Part shown: one piece after another, positions 1 to 6,166 of the stretch
Position numbering within the stretch: position 1 is the stretch's first letter
Layout of the letters: every line of letters starts with the position of its first letter
Source: CABMGU01 sp035292785
GTDB lineage: Archaea > Nanobdellota > Nanobdellia > Woesearchaeales > ARS49
Assembly (NCBI GenBank): GCA_035292785.1
Contig: DATDPK010000038.1
Coordinates: 1 to 19,133 of the forward strand
Direction of reading: 5' to 3'
Length of the DNA: 19,133 nt
Notes under the pieces: model-generated
Database searches by the model: none
What the model was told of the DNA's origin: nothing
The model's input: the letters and a program-made list of their open reading frames with translations, nothing else
Position numbers and translations under genes: made by a program

Positions 1-464
1 TATGCAACTCTTTTAGCGTCTTCTTCTGTTATCTCGTGTCCGAGTGGAGCGTCTTCATCTGGTGTGCTTGCCTGTCCTGAAAATGCTGGAAGTTCTGTAA
101 CAAAAGTCAGCTCAGAGTATGCTGCTGTTTTTGCTTGCGACCTTAGCCGCATTCCTACTTTTATGTGAACTGCATCTCCCTCTCTTTTAATATCATCTAA
201 CGCAAAACACACAGCTCCAGAATTTAATGGAATCACTTGTTCATATCTGCTCCTTTGCTCTGCGCACTGCATTCCGGGGATAATTCTTCCAAGTGAACGG
301 CTGGCATAGGCTTGAAGCATTCCTTTAAGCATGAAGCCGTATACTATTTTTTCGTGTATTTTGTTAAAGTCCTGAGTAGCTAATCCATATCCGTGTGCCA
401 TTTTAAAAGAGAAATATCTTCGTTTTTCTGGAATGGCTTCTTTTGCAAGTATTGTTTCTATCAT
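1..464 (-). CDS. Partial hotdog-fold (MaoC-like) protein, C-terminus beyond the window edge
   Basis: Reading the minus strand from the ATG at 462-464 gives an uninterrupted frame of 154 codons to the window edge, so the 3' end is missing. Residues 26-60 read like the core of a MaoC/(R)-specific hydratase hotdog: the motif D32-F-N-K-I-H37 matches the catalytic D-x-N-x-x-H pattern. It is followed by IVYGFMLKGMLQAYASRSLG, the usual central helix, and then by beta-rich sequence. Such domains act on acyl thioesters (hydratase or thioesterase), but the substrate cannot be read here. A TATA-like palindrome at 500-509 would start transcription near 478 and leave a leader of about 14 nt containing gagagtgaag. 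A GTG at 473 is an alternative in-frame start. The fold call is from motif recognition only; a thioesterase or an enzymatically dead hotdog is possible. Confidence 0.6.
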   Translation of the reverse strand, partial: MIETILAKEAIPEKRRYFSFKMAHGYGLATQDFNKIHEKIVYGFMLKGMLQAYASRSLGRIIPGMQCAEQRSRYEQVIPLNSGAVCFALDDIKREGDAVHIKVGMRLRSQAKTAAYSELTFVTELPAFSGQASTPDEDAPLGHEITEEDAKRVA

Positions 465-499
465 TGTCTTCACTCTCGCTATAATGGGTTTGGCGCCCC

Positions 500-509
500 T
501 TTATAAAGA
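500..509 (-). promoter_or_regulatory. TATA box of the hotdog gene
   Basis: The perfect palindrome CTTTATAAAG is centred about 40 bp before the ATG at 464. Using the 26-27 bp TATA-to-start distance seen for other genes here, transcription would begin near 478, leaving a short leader. Confidence 0.5.
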
Positions 510-525
510 TTTCTCGAGAAACAAA

Positions 526-535
526 GCTTAAAAAG
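526..535 (+). promoter_or_regulatory. TATA box of cmk
   Basis: GCTTAAAAAG is centred 26.5 bp before the cmk ATG at 557, which fits a leaderless transcript. It lies back-to-back with the separate TATA of the divergent hotdog gene. Confidence 0.55.
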
Positions 536-556
536 AGCTGTTTATTCCGAGCTTGT

Positions 557-1096
557 ATGATAATCGCTATCTCCGGCACCCCTGGAAGTGGTAAGTCAAC
601 CGTGGCTAAAGCTGTTGCTGAAAAGTTGAAGCTGAAGTATTATTCTGCTGGTGGTTTTATGCGTGATATGGCTGAGAAAAGGGGGGTTTCTTTGATGGAG
701 CTTACTTTGCAGGCAGAAACTGATGAGTCTATTGACCGTGATATTGATGAGCAGACTAAGAAGTTGTCTGGTGATAATTTTGTTGTTGATTCCCGGCTTG
801 CATTTCATTTTATTCCAAAATCGATAAAGATTTTTATCAAGGTTGACGTGAAGGTTGCTGCAAAGCGTGTTTTCAGGGACATTCAGGCAAAGAAAAGGTC
901 AACTGAGCAGGAATTTAAGACTGAGAAGGAAGTGTTTAATGCTTTGAAACGCCGTTTGCAGAGCGAGTCTGCAAGGTACAAGAAGTATTATGGCGTTGAT
1001 TATTTGGATGAGAGCAATTATGATTTTGTTCTTGATACTGCAAATTTGACCATTGAACAATCCATCCAGAAGGTGTTGGATTTTCTGGGAAAGTAA
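557..1096 (+). CDS. cmk: Cytidylate kinase, archaeal type
   Basis: This soluble 179-residue enzyme should phosphorylate CMP/dCMP to the diphosphate with ATP in pyrimidine nucleotide salvage. The N-terminus carries a P-loop (GTPGSGKST, residues 7-15). It is followed by SAGGFMRDMAE (30-40) in the NMP-binding region and a DSR motif at 78-80. This is the pattern of the short archaeal cytidylate kinase family, distinct from adenylate kinase, and the length is typical. The ATG at 557 is chosen because the TATA box at 526-535 lies 26.5 bp upstream, leaving no leader. The gene is monocistronic and converges on the cupin gene with only 3 bp between stop codons. A broader NMP-kinase specificity cannot be excluded from sequence. 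Confidence 0.9.
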   Translation: MIIAISGTPGSGKSTVAKAVAEKLKLKYYSAGGFMRDMAEKRGVSLMELTLQAETDESIDRDIDEQTKKLSGDNFVVDSRLAFHFIPKSIKIFIKVDVKVAAKRVFRDIQAKKRSTEQEFKTEKEVFNALKRRLQSESARYKKYYGVDYLDESNYDFVLDTANLTIEQSIQKVLDFLGK

Positions 1097-1099
1097 AGA

Positions 1100-1471
1100 T
1101 CAGTCAAGTATTTTATCCGTTTTGAAAAGTTCTTTATTGTTTTTTCCAGAAAGAACTTGTTTTATGACAACTACTTTTGCAATCCTGTTTGTATGATTAA
1201 CAAAAGTGTGTGGAGTTTTTTCTGTTTCGACAAAATCTCCTTTTTTGATAATCTGCTTATTTATTTTCCCGTTTTCTTTCCATTCCACAGTTAGCTCGCC
1301 TTCCACCAGGAAAAAAGTTTCCAGTATCTTTTCGTGGTGGTGCCATTTCTGGGAGGAATTAGGAAGCTGCTCGCTATAATGCAGTTCATATTCGTCACGA
1401 ATATAATACCAGACGTTGATTCCTTCTGGTTTTGAAACATACGAACTTTCTTTCTGTGAAATGATTTTCAT
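1100..1471 (-). CDS. Small single-domain cupin protein
   Basis: This soluble 123-residue protein has one cupin barrel. Cupin motif 1 is visible as H44-H45-H46 followed by E51 and G58, and motif 2 centres on H88 in the segment KTPHTFVN. A mononuclear metal site of the His-x-His...Glu...His kind is therefore likely retained. Such small cupins range from dioxygenases and sugar isomerases to binding proteins, and nothing here fixes the substrate. The ATG at 1469-1471 is supported by a TATA box at 1493-1502, 26.5 bp upstream, so the message is probably leaderless. The gene converges on cmk and diverges from the FKBP gene. Confidence 0.75.
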   Translation of the reverse strand: MKIISQKESSYVSKPEGINVWYYIRDEYELHYSEQLPNSSQKWHHHEKILETFFLVEGELTVEWKENGKINKQIIKKGDFVETEKTPHTFVNHTNRIAKVVVIKQVLSGKNNKELFKTDKILD

Positions 1472-1492
1472 AGGATTACAAAGCGGTTCAGG

Positions 1493-1502
1493 TTATATAA
1501 AA
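1493..1502 (-). promoter_or_regulatory. TATA box of the cupin gene
   Basis: Read on the minus strand this is TTTTATATAA, centred 26.5 bp before the cupin ATG at 1471; it implies a leaderless transcript. Confidence 0.6.
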
Positions 1503-1527
1503 CTTGTTGGATTTTCTGAGCAAACAT

Positions 1528-1535
1528 TTTTAAAG
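1528..1535 (+). promoter_or_regulatory. TATA box of the FKBP gene
   Basis: TTTTAAAG lies about 26 bp before the ATG at 1557, the same spacing as other leaderless genes of the window. Confidence 0.5.
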
Positions 1536-1556
1536 TCGTCGTAGCCCTCGAGCATT

Positions 1557-2198
1557 ATGCCAATTAAAAAGCACGATTTTGTTGAACTGGAATTTACCGG
1601 TCGTTTGAAGGATACTAATGAGATTTTTGATACGACTGATGCTAAAGTTGCAAAGGATGCCCAGATTTTTTCTGAAAAAGGAGATTATTCTCCTATTGTG
1701 ATTTGCATTGGCGAAGGCCATATTTTGCCTGGCATTGATGAGTTTTTGGAAGGCAAGGATGCGGGCAATTACAAGCTTGACCTGCCTGCGGAAAAAGCTT
1801 TTGGAAAGAAGAATGCAAAATTGATTGTTATGATTCCAACCAGCAAGTTTGCCGAACAGGGCATTCAGCCTGTTCCTGGTTTGCGTTTGAATATTGATAA
1901 TCGTGTTGGAATGGTTAAGACTGTTACAGGAGGCAGGTGTGTTGTTGATTTTAATCATCCTCTTTCCGGCCGTGATGTTATTTACGAATTGAAGGTTAAC
2001 AAGTTGGTTGCTGATAAGAAAACTCAGGTTGAAGCTGTCCTAAAAGTCTTGCTTGGCATGAGGAGTCCTAAGGTTTCTGTTGCTGAAAAAAAGGCAAAGG
2101 TTACTTTGCCTGAGCTTCCAAAGCCTTTGCTGGATGAACTGTCTAAGAAGTTGAAAGAGCTCACTGGTTTGGATATCGAATACTCTTTTGAAAAATAA
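1557..2198 (+). CDS. FKBP-type peptidyl-prolyl isomerase (SlyD/FKBP26-like)
   Basis: This cytoplasmic 213-residue folding factor should catalyse cis-trans isomerisation of prolyl bonds and act as a chaperone. Residues 6-28 (FVELEFTGRLKDTNEIFDTT) are a classic FKBP start. GEGHILPGIDEFLEGKDAG (52-70) follows. The insert-in-flap chaperone domain interrupts the FKBP fold at about 85-130, and the fold resumes with VDFNHPLSGRDVIYELKV (130-147). About 65 further residues form a lysine-rich C-terminal domain like that of archaeal long-type FKBPs such as the Methanocaldococcus FKBP26 group. No signal peptide is visible. The start is fixed by the TATA box at 1528-1535 and by the FKBP N-terminus. It stands alone just upstream of ftsZ. 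Confidence 0.9.
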   Translation: MPIKKHDFVELEFTGRLKDTNEIFDTTDAKVAKDAQIFSEKGDYSPIVICIGEGHILPGIDEFLEGKDAGNYKLDLPAEKAFGKKNAKLIVMIPTSKFAEQGIQPVPGLRLNIDNRVGMVKTVTGGRCVVDFNHPLSGRDVIYELKVNKLVADKKTQVEAVLKVLLGMRSPKVSVAEKKAKVTLPELPKPLLDELSKKLKELTGLDIEYSFEK

Positions 2199-2230
2199 GT
2201 TAGCAAACTATATTCTCTTCACTCATAATA

Positions 2231-2239
2231 CTTAAATAG
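2231..2239 (+). promoter_or_regulatory. TATA box of ftsZ
   Basis: CTTAAATAG places the transcription start near 2261. The ATG at 2249 would then lie upstream of the message, which argues for translation from 2276 after a leader of about 15 nt. Confidence 0.5.
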
Positions 2240-2266
2240 TTCTTCAGTATGCAAATTTTAGCCAAA

Positions 2267-2271
2267 GGGGG
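2267..2271 (+). promoter_or_regulatory. Weak ribosome-binding site deciding the ftsZ start
   Basis: A GGGGG run lies 4 nt before the ATG at 2276. It supports that start over the in-frame ATG at 2249, but it is not a canonical GGAGG. Confidence 0.35.
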
Positions 2272-2275
2272 CAAT

Positions 2276-3400
2276 ATGGACTTCATTAAACCTATAATTC
2301 AGCAGCAGTCTGCTAATCAGGACCCTAAGCTTTCAAATAAGCCTTCTGCAAATAATCCTGTTGATGCTGAACTTGAAGAATTATTGGCAAAACAGCGCGC
2401 CAGCATTAAAGTTGTTGGCTGCGGTGGCGGCGGCAATAACACGATTAACCGCATTTCTGAAGTCGGAGTTCACGGCTGTGAAACAATTGCAGTAAATACT
2501 GATGCTCAAGATTTGCTTTATACTTCTGCTGACAAGAAAATTTTGATTGGAAGGGAGATTACTAAAGGTCTTGGCGCTGGTTCTGATCCAAGGATTGGTG
2601 AGGAGTCTGCGAGGGAAAATGAGCACGACATAAAGAATGCTTTGCAGGATGCCGATATGGTTTTTATCACCAGCGGTATGGGTGGTGGTACTGGCACTGG
2701 CAGTGCTCCTGTTGTCGCAGAGATTGCAAGAAAGATGGGTGCTTTGACTGTTGGCATTGTCACAATGCCTTTCACAATGGAAGGTAATAGAAGATATGAA
2801 AATGCTGTTCTTGGTCTTGAGAAATTACAGCAGTTTGTTGATACTTTGATTGTTATCCCTAACGATAAACTTTTGGAGCTTGCTCCTGATTTGCCTTTGC
2901 ATACTGCCTTCAAGGTCGCTGATGAGATTTTGACCAATGCTGTTAAGGGTATTGCCGAGCTTGTCACCCGCACCGGCCTTGTGAATTTGGACTTTGCTGA
3001 TATCCGCGCAGTTATGAGCAATGGCGGTGTTGCTTTGATTGGTGTTGGTGAAAGTGATTCTGAAAATAGGGCTGTGGAAGCTGTTGAGAAGGCTATTAAC
3101 AATCCTTTGCTGGATGTTGACATTACTGGTGCAACTGGTGCTTTGATTAATGTTGCCGGCAACAGGAATTTGACTTTGAACGAGGCGAGAAAGGTTGTTG
3201 AGACTATTTCTGAGCGCTTGTCTGAGGATGCAAAAATCATCTGGGGCGCGCAGATTTATGATGATTTGGGCGATGTTTTGCGCACAATGCTTATCGTTAC
3301 TGGTGTTAAAAGCCCTCAGATTTTCGGCAAGACTAAGAGTTTGTCTGAAGCCACAAGAACTGAGATTCAGAATGAGCTTGGTATTGAGTTTGTTGACTGA
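2276..3400 (+). CDS. ftsZ: Cell division GTPase FtsZ
   Basis: FtsZ polymerises with GTP into the mid-cell division ring. From the ATG at 2276 the protein has 374 residues. An N-terminal tail of about 43 residues rich in Q and N is followed by the G-box strand KVVGCGGGGNNTINRI (45-60). The tubulin signature GGGTGTGS is at 136-143 and the T7 synergy loop NLDFAD at 237-242. All catalytic elements look intact. The protein ends soon after the C-terminal subdomain in a short tail, LGIEFVD, that may be the partner-binding peptide. It belongs with the archaeal FtsZ proteins. Promoter spacing and the Shine-Dalgarno-like run favour 2276 over 2249. It heads the conserved ftsZ-secE-spt5-rpl11 neighbourhood, although each downstream gene has its own TATA box. 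Confidence 0.95.
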   Translation: MDFIKPIIQQQSANQDPKLSNKPSANNPVDAELEELLAKQRASIKVVGCGGGGNNTINRISEVGVHGCETIAVNTDAQDLLYTSADKKILIGREITKGLGAGSDPRIGEESARENEHDIKNALQDADMVFITSGMGGGTGTGSAPVVAEIARKMGALTVGIVTMPFTMEGNRRYENAVLGLEKLQQFVDTLIVIPNDKLLELAPDLPLHTAFKVADEILTNAVKGIAELVTRTGLVNLDFADIRAVMSNGGVALIGVGESDSENRAVEAVEKAINNPLLDVDITGATGALINVAGNRNLTLNEARKVVETISERLSEDAKIIWGAQIYDDLGDVLRTMLIVTGVKSPQIFGKTKSLSEATRTEIQNELGIEFVD

Positions 3401-3410
3401 TTCTAAGAAA

Positions 3411-3421
3411 GCTTAATAAAT
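3411..3421 (+). promoter_or_regulatory. TATA box of secE
   Basis: GCTTAATAAAT is centred 27 bp before the ATG at 3443 and argues for a leaderless start there rather than at the upstream TTG at 3428. Confidence 0.5.
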
Positions 3422-3442
3422 CCCATATTGAAAGTTATCTTT

Positions 3443-3790
3443 ATGGACGAGCAAAAGCCTGATGAGGAGTTGCAGGAAGAAGTAACTGAGATTGAGCAGG
3501 CAGCAGAACAGCCGGTTGAAGCGCCTGTGGAAAAGCCTGTTGAGGCTGCGCCTGTTAAGCAGGAGTTGCCAAAGAAATTAGTAGAGCAGCCGAAACAAAT
3601 TGGTGCGCCTGTGCCTGGCAGGATGGAGCGTTTGAAGGCTTTTATCTTGGAGTGCAAGCGTGTTTTAAGAGTTACAAAAAAGCCTGACAGGGCGGAATTT
3701 ACAACTATTGTCAAGATTTCCGCGATTGGAATGGGCATTATTGGCATTGTTGGTTTCTTGATTCATTTTGCCAAGGAATTGTTGCTTTAG
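3443..3790 (+). CDS. secE: Preprotein translocase subunit SecE (Sec61 gamma / Sss1)
   Basis: SecE clamps the SecY channel in the cytoplasmic membrane. The last 55 residues (60-115) are the complete Sss1 domain. It has an amphipathic helix with the segment ECKRVLRVTKKPDRAEF (70-86), then a single membrane helix at about 90-110. The protein is 115 residues, almost twice the usual archaeal length of about 60. The excess is an N-terminal tail of about 58 residues that is acidic and Pro/Val-rich with repeated PVE units, presumably disordered and cytoplasmic. The ATG at 3443 is preferred over TTG 3428 because of the TATA spacing. Its place between ftsZ and spt5 is the ancient secE-nusG order shared with bacteria. 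Confidence 0.92.
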   Translation: MDEQKPDEELQEEVTEIEQAAEQPVEAPVEKPVEAAPVKQELPKKLVEQPKQIGAPVPGRMERLKAFILECKRVLRVTKKPDRAEFTTIVKISAIGMGIIGIVGFLIHFAKELLL

Positions 3791-3797
3791 ACGAAAC

Positions 3798-3807
3798 CTT
3801 TTTAAAC
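3798..3807 (+). promoter_or_regulatory. TATA box of spt5, with a possible second one nearby
   Basis: CTTTTTAAAC would start transcription near 3829 and give a leader of about 25 nt containing a strong Shine-Dalgarno. A second A/T element, ATATATAT at 3823-3830, is itself centred 26.5 bp before the ATG at 3853 and could drive a leaderless form. Confidence 0.45.
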
Positions 3808-3837
3808 CCCCTCTCACTTTTCATATATATTATTCTC

Positions 3838-3844
3838 GGAGGAT
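3838..3844 (+). promoter_or_regulatory. Shine-Dalgarno site of spt5
   Basis: GGAGGAT lies 8 nt before the ATG at 3853. It is one of the few strong ribosome-binding sites in a window dominated by leaderless genes. Confidence 0.6.
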
Positions 3845-3852
3845 TATAACAA

Positions 3853-4485
3853 ATGGGAGACGAGCAGAAGGAAGTTCAAGGGGTTCCGGTAATGCAAGGG
3901 GAGCAAAAACCGGAGGTTCCTGCAATTGCAGGAGCGCAGGAAGTAGTTGAGGAAGTTAAGGCTGTTGAAGTAAAGGAAGCTCCGAAAAAAGAAAAGTTTC
4001 CTACGCACATTTTTGCAGTCAGGACTACTGCTAACAGGGAAGACCAGGTTATGGATTTCTTGGTTTCAAATATTAAGAAGAAGAAATTGCCAGTATTCTC
4101 AGTCATTCGCCCGCACGGTATGAGGGGCTATATTTTTGTTGAAGCAGCAGACAAGCAGTCTGCCGAACAGGCAGCATTTAATGTTCCTTACGCAAGGGGT
4201 ATTTTGGCCAAGGAAATTGATTATTCTGAGATTGAGCATATGCTTGAGCAGGTCAAGAGAGAAGTTGACATCCGCAAGAATGACGTTGTGGAGATTATTG
4301 CAGGGCCGTTCAAGCGCGAGCAGGCAAAAGTCACAAGGATTGACAAGACCAAGGAAGAGGTTGTGGTTGAGTTGTTAGGCGCCGCAGTTCCAATTCCAAT
4401 TACTGTCAAGATGGATGCTGTCAAGGTTATTCGCCGTGAGAGCGCCGGCGCTTCTGAGACAGAGCAATCAGAAGAAGAGATATAG
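3853..4485 (+). CDS. spt5: Transcription elongation factor Spt5 (NusG family)
   Basis: Spt5 binds RNA polymerase across the clefts and makes it processive; in archaea it pairs with Spt4. The 210-residue protein has an NGN domain at about 52-133 (HIFAVRTTANREDQVMDFL, then RGYIFVEA) and a KOW domain at about 138-193 (VVEIIAGPFKREQAKVTRID). Archaeal Spt5 is normally about 150 residues. Here an N-terminal tail of about 48 residues, rich in E, Q, P and V, and a short acidic C-terminus are added. The start at 3853 is backed by a strong GGAGGAT 8 nt upstream. It sits between secE and rpl11 as in most archaea, with 62 bp to secE and 38 bp to rpl11. Confidence 0.93.
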   Translation: MGDEQKEVQGVPVMQGEQKPEVPAIAGAQEVVEEVKAVEVKEAPKKEKFPTHIFAVRTTANREDQVMDFLVSNIKKKKLPVFSVIRPHGMRGYIFVEAADKQSAEQAAFNVPYARGILAKEIDYSEIEHMLEQVKREVDIRKNDVVEIIAGPFKREQAKVTRIDKTKEEVVVELLGAAVPIPITVKMDAVKVIRRESAGASETEQSEEEI

Positions 4486-4492
4486 ACGAAAA

Positions 4493-4503
4493 GCTTATAA
4501 ATA
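4493..4503 (+). promoter_or_regulatory. TATA box of rpl11
   Basis: GCTTATAAATA is centred 26 bp before the ATG at 4524, so rpl11 can be transcribed separately from spt5 as a leaderless message. Confidence 0.6.
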
Positions 4504-4523
4504 AAGTATAGGGCGGGTAAATT

Positions 4524-5282
4524 ATGGCAAAACAGACTGTAGAAGCAATGATTGAAGGCGGTAAAGCGACAGCTGCGCCTCCTTTAGGTCCAGCTCTGGG
4601 CCCGTTGGGTGTTAACATTGGCCAGGTTATTTCTGAGATTAACAAGAAGACTGCTGATTTCAAGGGTGTTCAGGTTCCGGTTAAGATTATTGTTGACGAG
4701 CAAAAAAATATCACAATTACAGTTGGTACTCCTCCTGTCAGCGCATTAATCAAGCAGGAGGCCCATATCGAGAAGGGATCTGGCAATCCTTTGGCTGATT
4801 TGGTTGCTGATTTGAAAATAGAGCAGGTTATCAAGGTTGCGAAGATGAAGGGCGATGGCTTGTCTGGCATTGATATGTTTGCTATGGTCAAGGAAGTTGC
4901 CGGCACTTGCAACAGTATGGGTGTTATGATTGAGGGCAAGCGTGCTGTTGAAACTATTGCCGATATTAACAACGGTATGTTTGCTGAAGAAATCAAGGCA
5001 GAGAAGACTGAATTGTCTGCTGAAGAGCTCAAAGAGCTTGAAGAGAAGAAGAACAAGCTTGCTGCTGAAATTGAGAAGAGGAAGGCTGAGTTTATGGCAA
5101 CTGCAAAGCAGATTATTGAAAGTATGGCAGGCCAGCCTCGTGGTTCAATCAAGGCAAAACTTATCGAAGCCAAGGTTCCAACTGTTATTATTGAAGAACT
5201 GTTGCCAGTCGAGGGCGCAGCCGCTGCTCCTGGTGCAGCTCCAGCGGCTGGTGGAAAGCCTGCTGCAGAAGCAAAGAAGTAA
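4524..5282 (+). CDS. rpl11: Large-subunit ribosomal protein uL11 with a long C-terminal extension
   Basis: uL11 binds the GTPase-associated centre of 23S rRNA at the base of the L10/L12 stalk. Residues 1-153 are a complete uL11. The N-terminal domain contains the conserved segment APPLGPALGPLGVNIGQV (18-35). The RNA-binding domain ends in ADINNGMF (146-153). The protein continues for about 100 residues more than the usual 160. Residues 160-200 form a Lys/Glu-rich helix that looks like a coiled coil. Residues 205-230 form a mixed segment (IKAKLIEAKVPTVIIEELL). The tail at 231-252 is Ala/Pro/Gly-rich and resembles the hinge of archaeal L12. No frameshift or second start is needed to explain the extension. 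L1, L10 and L12 do not follow. Confidence 0.93.
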   Translation: MAKQTVEAMIEGGKATAAPPLGPALGPLGVNIGQVISEINKKTADFKGVQVPVKIIVDEQKNITITVGTPPVSALIKQEAHIEKGSGNPLADLVADLKIEQVIKVAKMKGDGLSGIDMFAMVKEVAGTCNSMGVMIEGKRAVETIADINNGMFAEEIKAEKTELSAEELKELEEKKNKLAAEIEKRKAEFMATAKQIIESMAGQPRGSIKAKLIEAKVPTVIIEELLPVEGAAAAPGAAPAAGGKPAAEAKK

Positions 5283-5289
5283 TACTAAT

Positions 5290-5299
5290 CATTTAAATA
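5290..5299 (+). promoter_or_regulatory. TATA box of the SpoIIM-like gene
   Basis: CATTTAAATA is centred about 27 bp before the ATG at 5322 and implies a leaderless transcript that is independent of rpl11. Confidence 0.5.
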
Positions 5300-5321
5300 A
5301 CAGTTATTCTTTACTTGTTGT

Positions 5322-6128
5322 ATGAATTTGCGTGTGCTTGTGAACCCAAAGGAGGCTGAGGGTCATCCGCTCGAGTTGTTCTTTGTTGGTCTTGTGTATG
5401 CTGCTTTGAGTGTTTTTCTGAGTTTGTGGCTGTTTCCTGCCCATGCGAGCATTATTCTTATTGGTATGACTGTTGCTGCTTCAGCTCCTATAGTATACCA
5501 TATTATCAGCTTGGAAGCAAAGAAGGATACTTTTTTGCGCGGTGAAAGAAGTTTATTAATCGAACATAAGAAGGCTATCTTGGTTTTCACCTTTTTGTTT
5601 TTGGGCTTTGTTGCTGGTTTTACAATTTCATTTTTGTTTTTGCCTGAAGCAAGTTCTGCAAAGGCGTTCAGTGCTCAGACCGATACGATTGCTACAGTTA
5701 CATCCCCAACCGGCGGTTTTGCTATGAATGAATTTATTGTTGCTGTTTTGAAAAACAATTTCCGTGTTTTGTTCTTCACCACTATTCTTTCCATTTTATT
5801 TGGCACAGGGGGTATTTTGATTCTGGCCTGGAATGCCAGCGTGATGTCTGTCGCGATTGGAAACGTCATTAGTCAAAAAGTGGCTGTTGGCAGCGGTCAC
5901 GCAGTTGCTGTTGCTTCAAGTTTTTCCAAGTATTTTATTCACGGTGTTCCTGAAATAATTGCTTACCTCATCGGAGGTGTTGCTGGAGGCATTCTTTTCC
6001 ACGCAATTATCAGAAAGGTTTGGTCAAAACAGCTTTTTCTGGATGTTTTCATTCTTTTGTCTCTTGCTAGCGCTCTTTTGGTTCTTGCTGCCGCAATTGA
6101 GGCGTATGTTACTCCTTTTGTTGCTTGA
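5322..6128 (+). CDS. SpoIIM-like (DUF95) multi-pass membrane protein
   Basis: This 268-residue integral membrane protein has about six hydrophobic segments (roughly 17-38, 43-60, 86-107, 147-171, 205-232, 240-262). The second half carries the SpoIIM/DUF95 family pattern: NNFRVLFFTTILSILFGTGG (145-164), NASVMSVAIG (171-180), HGVPEIIAYLIGG (207-219) and EAYVTP near the end. Bacterial SpoIIM works in septal remodelling during sporulation. The archaeal relatives have no established role, so only the family is assigned. By positive charge, the loop at 61-85 should be cytoplasmic, and the loop at 108-146, which contains SPTGGF at 128-133, should be outside. The start is fixed by TATA spacing. It opens the envelope gene block and lies beside the division and translocase cluster. 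Confidence 0.78.
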   Translation: MNLRVLVNPKEAEGHPLELFFVGLVYAALSVFLSLWLFPAHASIILIGMTVAASAPIVYHIISLEAKKDTFLRGERSLLIEHKKAILVFTFLFLGFVAGFTISFLFLPEASSAKAFSAQTDTIATVTSPTGGFAMNEFIVAVLKNNFRVLFFTTILSILFGTGGILILAWNASVMSVAIGNVISQKVAVGSGHAVAVASSFSKYFIHGVPEIIAYLIGGVAGGILFHAIIRKVWSKQLFLDVFILLSLASALLVLAAAIEAYVTPFVA

Positions 6129-6135
6129 CCGAAAT

Positions 6136-6145
6136 GTTTTAATAC
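6136..6145 (+). promoter_or_regulatory. TATA box of the Cys-module membrane protein operon
   Basis: GTTTTAATAC is centred 26.5 bp before the ATG at 6167. It rules out the upstream in-frame TTG at 6149 and probably drives the run of close-set genes to 8373. Confidence 0.45.
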
Positions 6146-6166
6146 AGTTTGAAGTTTAATGTCAGC

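Noticed and set aside
2249..2275. Start of ftsZ at ATG 2249
   Set aside because: The TATA box at 2231-2239 puts the transcript start near 2261, downstream of this ATG; the next ATG at 2276 has a GGGGG run before it.
2518..3240. A 240-codon open frame on the minus strand inside ftsZ
   Set aside because: It is antisense to a fully conserved FtsZ frame, has low-complexity Ser/Ala/Pro content, no TATA box at the right distance and no family pattern.
3428..3442. Start of secE at the TTG at 3428
   Set aside because: It would lie about 12 bp from the TATA centre; the ATG at 3443 has the standard 27-bp spacing.
4670..5173. A 167-codon minus-strand frame opposite rpl11
   Set aside because: It mirrors the Lys/Glu-rich codons of the uL11 extension as Ser/Phe/Leu runs, typical of an antisense shadow.
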